DNA of 9,575 nucleotides from Oscillospiraceae bacterium (GTDB lineage Bacteria > Bacillota > Clostridia > Oscillospirales > Ruminococcaceae). Within the stretch, counting starts at the first letter, position 1; each line of letters begins with the position of its first letter. The notes beneath the pieces were generated by a model. The model searched no databases and had not been told where the DNA came from. It worked only from the letters and a program-made list of their open reading frames with translations. A program made the translations under genes and the position numbers. The stretch covers positions 1 to 9,575 of the forward strand of contig JAGALG010000256.1 of assembly GCA_017848075.1 (NCBI GenBank). Reading direction: 5' to 3'. Positions 7,316 to 9,575 of the stretch are shown here, in pieces.

Positions 7316-8458
7316 ACGGTACAAAAAGGAAGCAATAAGAGCAGAGATCGGGATGGTAAACAGAATACCGATGCTTCCGCTGAGAGCCTGCAGCAGTTCC
7401 ACAATGATCAGCTCCCGATTCAACAGCTGAAGGAGAGAGGCCTGATAGGAAACAAAGAGCAGGACAGTGGACAGGCTGCTGCCGATGTATGCTAGCACAA
7501 GGGTATTGGCCATAGTGCCCATAATATCCTGACCGATGTGAATACCGGAGCGGAACATTTCGGCAAAAGAAAGATCCGGAGCCTGTTCCGACAGTTCGTA
7601 AAGAGAGGAGGACAAGGACATGGCCACATCCATGGTAGCGCCCAACGCACCAATGATATTGGCGGCAAAAATAATGGATTTCAGATCAATGGGCTGATCC
7701 GGATTCAGCAGGTAAACATAAAGGGAATCGTCATCAACAAAGCCGGACAGCTTCATCAGAGCGCTCATGACAGTCGTCATAATACCGGCCACCAGGACAC
7801 CGCCTGCACAGCCCAGCGCAGAGGCCAGACTTTTCCGTGAAAAGCCGCTGACCAAAGCCAAGGTCATAACGATCACATAAAGACAGGTCAGGCAGGACCA
7901 AAGGTAAGGATTATATCCAGCTAAAATGGAGGGAACAAAAACAACAAAGACGGCAGCGCAGGTCAGCGCCAGCGACAGGACTGTATGAAAGCCCTTCCGC
8001 CGCCCGAAGAGCAACAGAGCCAAACAGAAGAAGGCGATCAGCCAGCCAATTTGTCCACTACGGTAGTAATCACCGGCGCTCCAGCTGACTTCTCCTTCTG
8101 TTTCTGTGGAGTAGGCAAAAATGCGATCCCCAATTTCAACTGCCTCTACACCCAGTGTAGTCACATTATCAATTTGCTGTACTACGGAGATGATCTGTCC
8201 CTTTCGGGAGCCACGGAGGATTTGGGCATCAAATTCGATTTTCCGTTCCAGATAGTACATATCTCCCAAAGCACCGATGGTTTGATCGTCATCGGTAATC
8301 TCCAGCACTTGACAGAGCACTTCCTCAGAGTTACTGCCGCTGGTATTTTGGAATAACTCCGCCTTATCCTGAACCAGCAGCCAGCCCAGAATCAGGAATA
8401 AAACAGAGAGCAGTACGGTCAAACTATACTGCAGAAGCTCTTTATATCGTTTCATCAT
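7301..8458 (-). CDS. YibE/F family multi-pass membrane protein
   Basis: The 385-residue protein has an N-terminal membrane helix (about 10-29) and then an extracytoplasmic segment of about 100 residues (30-134). The helices that follow lie near 135-152, 157-179, 185-205, 212-236, 262-285, 312-338 and 360-380. The family signatures are visible: NIIGALGATMDVAMSLSSS (267-285) and GIHIGQDIMGTMANTLVLAY (305-324). The biochemical role of YibE/F proteins is not established; they are conserved permease-like proteins, often found as tandem pairs, but only one copy is present here. Two ATGs are adjacent (8458 and 8455). AGGAAG (8468-8463) is 4 nt from the first and 7 nt from the second, so Met2 may be the real start. 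The gene has its own promoter and terminator and diverges from the DtxR-type regulator, which may control it. Confidence 0.88.
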   Translation of the reverse strand: MMKRYKELLQYSLTVLLSVLFLILGWLLVQDKAELFQNTSGSNSEEVLCQVLEITDDDQTIGALGDMYYLERKIEFDAQILRGSRKGQIISVVQQIDNVTTLGVEAVEIGDRIFAYSTETEGEVSWSAGDYYRSGQIGWLIAFFCLALLLFGRRKGFHTVLSLALTCAAVFVVFVPSILAGYNPYLWSCLTCLYVIVMTLALVSGFSRKSLASALGCAGGVLVAGIMTTVMSALMKLSGFVDDDSLYVYLLNPDQPIDLKSIIFAANIIGALGATMDVAMSLSSSLYELSEQAPDLSFAEMFRSGIHIGQDIMGTMANTLVLAYIGSSLSTVLLFVSYQASLLQLLNRELIIVELLQALSGSIGILFTIPISALIASFLYRKKTC

Positions 8459-8484
8459 TTCACTTCCTGTGATTTTGTTCTTTC

Positions 8485-8513
8485 ATCTTAACACGATTTC
8501 CTGTCGGCTTCAA
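8485..8513 (-). promoter_or_regulatory. Promoter of yibE/F
   Basis: On the minus strand the -35 TTGAAG (8513-8508) and -10 TAAGAT (8490-8485) are separated by 17 bp. TG one base upstream of the -10 gives an extended -10. It faces away from the regulator promoter at 8533-8561, so the two -35 boxes are only about 20 bp apart. Confidence 0.75.
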
Positions 8514-8529
8514 TGAGAGAAACAGGAAA
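8497..8529. promoter_or_regulatory. Inverted repeat between divergent promoters, candidate operator
   Basis: TTTCCTGT (8497-8504) and ACAGGAAA (8522-8529) form a perfect 8-bp inverted repeat with arm centres 25 bp apart. The repeat spans the -35 of the yibE/F promoter and ends 3 bp before the -35 of the regulator promoter. A further TTCCTGT (8464-8470) overlaps the yibE/F Shine-Dalgarno. It does not resemble the inverted repeat at 613-632. Binding by the adjacent regulator is only a guess. Confidence 0.4.
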
Positions 8530-8532
8530 GAC

Positions 8533-8561
8533 TTGAAAAAAAGGAGAAAATTATGTATAGT
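8533..8561 (+). promoter_or_regulatory. Promoter of the DtxR-type regulator gene
   Basis: The -35 TTGAAA (8533-8538) and -10 TATAGT (8556-8561) are separated by exactly 17 bp. Transcription should start near 8567, leaving a short leader with AAGGAG (8581-8586) 7 nt before the ATG. Confidence 0.78.
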
Positions 8562-8593
8562 GATGCCAATACCATCAGAGAAGGAGATCCAGT

Positions 8594-9007
8594 ATGACCG
8601 GAAAATTCACACCCTCTATTGAAGACTATCTGGAGTGTATCTATCAGACCAATCAGGGTCAGGGCGTAAAGTCCACTGATATTGCTTCCAAGCTGTCTGT
8701 TTCCAAACCCAGTGTCCATCGGGCGATTGTTACTTTGGCGGAAATGGGCTTGGTAACACAGGAGAAATATTCCTTGATCTATCTGACAGAGAGCGGCCAG
8801 AAAAAAGCAGCCGAGGTCAGCACAAAGCATGAGATCCTCAGCAGCTTTCTGCAGGATGTGCTGGGCATTCCCCGAACTGTGGCAGAAGAAGAGGCCTGCA
8901 AGATGGAGCATGGTGTCAGCATGGAGACGGCACAGAAATTCGATCGATTGAAAAAAGCGATCAGCGATAAGATCGATTTGGCACAGCTGTGGCAGACAGA
9001 GGAATAA
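8594..9007 (+). CDS. DtxR/MntR-family metal-dependent transcriptional repressor
   Basis: The 137-residue protein is of the short MntR type: a winged-helix DNA-binding domain (about 5-65) and a helical dimerisation/metal domain (70-137), without the C-terminal SH3-like domain of DtxR. The start, FTPSIEDYLECIYQ (5-18), carries the conserved metal ligands D11 and E14. The recognition helix is around 36-50 (VSKPSVHRAIVTLAEMGLV). H79, C102, E105 and H106 (in EACKMEHGVS) fill the other metal positions. Family members repress metal uptake genes when Fe(II) or Mn(II) is bound. The Cys at 102 is the iron-type (DtxR/IdeR) residue where MntR has Glu, while D11 is the MntR-type residue, so metal choice is ambiguous. 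The gene diverges from yibE/F. A likely, unproven target is the inverted repeat at 613-632 before the HMA gene. Confidence 0.92.
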   Translation: MTGKFTPSIEDYLECIYQTNQGQGVKSTDIASKLSVSKPSVHRAIVTLAEMGLVTQEKYSLIYLTESGQKKAAEVSTKHEILSSFLQDVLGIPRTVAEEEACKMEHGVSMETAQKFDRLKKAISDKIDLAQLWQTEE

Positions 9008-9011
9008 AAAA

Positions 9012-9033
9012 GCTGATTTTGTTAGAAATCGGC
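9012..9033 (-). terminator. Hairpin after the regulator gene, terminator-like on the minus strand
   Basis: GCTGATTT (9012-9019) pairs with AAATCGGC (9026-9033) with one G-T pair and the 6-nt loop TGTTAG. On the plus strand A's follow, so it is a poor terminator for the regulator. On the minus strand it is followed by a run of T's (9011-9005), as if to stop antisense transcription. Confidence 0.35.
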
Positions 9034-9045
9034 AAAAAGAATCCA

Positions 9046-9064
9046 CAAGAGGAATGGCTTCTTG
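9046..9064. repeat. Small hairpin
   Basis: CAAGAGG (9046-9052) pairs with CTTCTTG (9058-9064), including one G-T pair, around the loop AATGG. No U-tract follows on either strand, so it is not a standard terminator. It may stabilise the 3' end of the regulator mRNA. Confidence 0.3.
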
Positions 9065-9091
9065 AACAAACTGCTATTCTTTGCATGAATT

Positions 9092-9127
9092 CCGGAAAAA
9101 GGAATTGCTTTTTCCGGCAATTTCATT
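9092..9127 (+). terminator. Perfect 10-bp hairpin, possible terminator of the regulator gene
   Basis: CCGGAAAAAG (9092-9101) and CTTTTTCCGG (9108-9117) surround the loop GAATTG. The downstream CAATTTCATTT is T-rich but not a clean U-tract, so termination efficiency is uncertain. The right arm overlaps the -35 of the promoter at 9105-9133. Confidence 0.45.
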
Positions 9128-9133
9128 TAAAAT
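9105..9133 (+). promoter_or_regulatory. Predicted promoter of the ridA leader / small ORF transcript
   Basis: The -35 TTGCTT (9105-9110) and -10 TAAAAT (9128-9133) are 17 bp apart. The -35 is identical to that of the HMA gene promoter. Transcription would start near 9139-9141, just at the base of the imperfect hairpin 9138-9169, giving a leader of about 280 nt before ridA. Confidence 0.6.
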
Positions 9134-9137
9134 TACC

Positions 9138-9169
9138 TTGGGCTTCTTTTTAATAGAGAAAAAGAACCA
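9138..9169 (+). other. Imperfect hairpin at the predicted 5' end of the transcript
   Basis: TTGG (9138-9141) and TTCTTTTT (9144-9151) pair with AAAAAGAACCAA (9159-9170 region), leaving a 2-nt bulge and the loop AATAGAG. Placed at the predicted transcription start, it could protect the RNA 5' end. It is AT-rich and only moderately stable. Confidence 0.3.
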
Positions 9170-9209
9170 ATGAGGAAAACAATCTGTTGACCTGCAGGAG
9201 GAATTCCAA

Positions 9210-9338
9210 ATGTGGTATTTTAGTTTGCAAAAGCTGAATACTCTGACTTGTCTTCACCATGGGAAAGCTGCAGTCTGCCCTGCGATGAAGGGTGAAATGC
9301 AGGAAAAACAGAAAAATAGTGCGTCTTTGGCACGATAA
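9210..9338 (+). CDS. Possible 42-residue small protein or leader peptide
   Basis: An ATG at 9210 opens a 42-codon frame ending with TAA at 9336-9338. AGGAGG (9196-9201) lies 8 nt upstream, a near-ideal ribosome binding site. The peptide starts MWYFSLQKLNTLTCLHHG, has two cysteines, no membrane segment, a Lys/Gln/Glu-rich C-terminal third and no recognised domain. No codon runs of the kind seen in classic attenuator leader peptides are present. It lies between the predicted promoter and the terminator at 9351-9378. It could be translated as a leader controlling ridA, be an independent small protein, or be fortuitous; the strong ribosome binding site is the main reason to list it. Confidence 0.35.
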   Translation: MWYFSLQKLNTLTCLHHGKAAVCPAMKGEMQEKQKNSASLAR

Positions 9339-9350
9339 CAGGGAAATAGC

Positions 9351-9388
9351 ACGCTGTGACGAGAGTCGCAGCGTTTTTCATTTTTCCT
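9351..9388 (+). terminator. Rho-independent terminator or attenuator before ridA
   Basis: ACGCTGTGAC (9351-9360) pairs with GTCGCAGCGT (9365-9374), including one G-T pair, around the GNRA-type loop GAGA. TTTTTCATTTTTCC follows. The hairpin is complete only 34 nt before the ridA Shine-Dalgarno. I see no convincing promoter between it and ridA, which suggests an attenuator unless the real promoter is cryptic. Confidence 0.82.
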
Positions 9389-9421
9389 ATGCCGGGACAA
9401 ATGCAACAGGAGGAACGAATT

Positions 9422-9575
9422 ATGGAACTGAAAAAAGTAAGCACGAACAACGCGCCCGCGGCGATCGGACCGTATTCACAAGCGGTCGTATGCGGGGATT
9501 TCGTATTCACTTCGGGACAAATCCCGATCAATCCCGCAAGCGGCGCGGTGGAAGCGACGACGATCGAGGCGCAAA
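9422..9575 (+). CDS. ridA: RidA family enamine/imine deaminase, N-terminal part
   Basis: The gene runs off the window; 51 codons are visible. The protein begins MELKKVSTNNAPAAIGPYSQ and continues with VFTSGQIPINPASG, the hallmark start of the YjgF/YER057c/UK114 (RidA) family. RidA hydrolyses reactive enamine/imine intermediates such as 2-aminoacrylate released by PLP enzymes, protecting them from damage; it acts as a cytosolic trimer. The catalytic Arg lies beyond the window, so membership in the active RidA subgroup cannot be confirmed. AGGAGG (about 9409-9414) precedes the ATG at the normal distance. Codon choice is odd for the window: 7 of 8 Ala codons are GCG and all 3 Gln codons are CAA, while the neighbouring regulator gene uses CAG for all 9 Gln. 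This may reflect transfer, an assembly junction, or chance in a short sample. Confidence 0.9.
   Translation, partial: MELKKVSTNNAPAAIGPYSQAVVCGDFVFTSGQIPINPASGAVEATTIEAQ

Larger units (their letters stand above)
9008..9421. other. Intergenic region with hairpins, a promoter and a small ORF; no recognised gene
   Basis: About 414 bases separate the regulator and ridA. Visible elements are hairpins at 9012-9033, 9046-9064, 9092-9117 and about 9138-9169, a promoter at 9105-9133, a 42-codon ORF at 9210-9338 with a strong Shine-Dalgarno, and a terminator at 9351-9378. No tRNA and none of the riboswitch or T-box signatures I know (for example the T-box GGNACC) were found. Its function is unknown: ridA leader, small RNA or small-protein gene. 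Confidence 0.7.

Noticed and set aside
8510..9046. 178-codon minus-strand frame over the DtxR-type regulator
   Set aside because: It lies opposite a confident gene with promoter and ribosome binding site. The Cys/Leu/Phe-rich translation is typical of a shadow.
9088..9208. GAATTC and CTGCAG sites close together, suggesting a cloning-vector junction
   Set aside because: These six-base sites are also part of natural hairpin and Shine-Dalgarno sequence, and no further polylinker or vector sequence is present.
9187..9221. Alternative promoter with TTGACC (9187-9192) and TATTTT (9216-9221)
   Set aside because: The spacing is 23 bp, far from 17, and the -10 lies inside the small ORF start region; the promoter at 9105-9133 is much better.
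9240..9378. T-box or known riboswitch before ridA
   Set aside because: No T-box GGNACC antiterminator sequence and no riboswitch core that I recognise could be found, so only an unassigned leader is claimed.
9220..9531. 103-codon minus-strand frame over the leader and ridA start
   Set aside because: It runs through a terminator and antisense to the conserved RidA N-terminus, with no supporting promoter or motif.

Overview
The window looks like a chromosomal segment from a gut-type or anaerobic Firmicute, most likely class Clostridia. The evidence is the gene content (a two-domain ABC-F ATPase with a C-terminal coiled coil, an AI-2E family permease, a single YibE/F protein, a short DtxR-type regulator), purine-rich AGGAGG-like ribosome binding sites, sigma-A-like promoters and hairpin terminators with U-tracts. 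No phage, transposon, CRISPR, tRNA or rRNA is visible. Apart from its right end, the region is ordinary housekeeping sequence.

Layout, left to right. (1) 1-555, plus strand: the C-terminal part of a metal-dependent amidohydrolase. (2) 656-1006, plus: a small membrane-anchored, Cys-rich protein with a heavy-metal-associated (HMA) domain. Its strong promoter is overlapped by a perfect 7-bp inverted repeat resembling a DtxR/IdeR-type operator. (3) A strong bidirectional terminator at 1011-1047 separates it from a convergent minus-strand cluster. In transcription order the cluster is an ABC-F ATPase (7201-5285), an AI-2E family permease (5230-3980), a UvrD/PcrA-like helicase (3980-1896) and an RlmA-type 23S rRNA methyltransferase (1876-1049). 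The last three are tightly packed (a TAATG overlap, then 19 nt) and probably form one transcription unit. (4) 8458-7301, minus: a YibE/F membrane protein with its own promoter and a terminator that begins inside the last codons. (5) 8594-9007, plus: a DtxR/MntR-family metal-dependent repressor, divergent from yibE/F, with facing promoters and an inverted repeat between them. (6) 9008-9421: about 400 bases with no obvious conserved gene. They hold several hairpins, a good promoter, a 42-codon ORF with a near-ideal Shine-Dalgarno, and a strong terminator just before the next gene. (7) 9422-9575, plus: the start of a RidA-family enamine/imine deaminase, with codon choice clearly unlike its neighbours.

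A plausible functional link joins items 2 and 5: a DtxR-type repressor and a metal-thiol membrane protein whose promoter carries a DtxR-like operator. This would be a small iron or copper/heavy-metal response circuit split across about 8 kb. The most puzzling part is 9090-9421, which could be a structured 5' leader/attenuator of ridA, a small RNA, or a small-protein gene.
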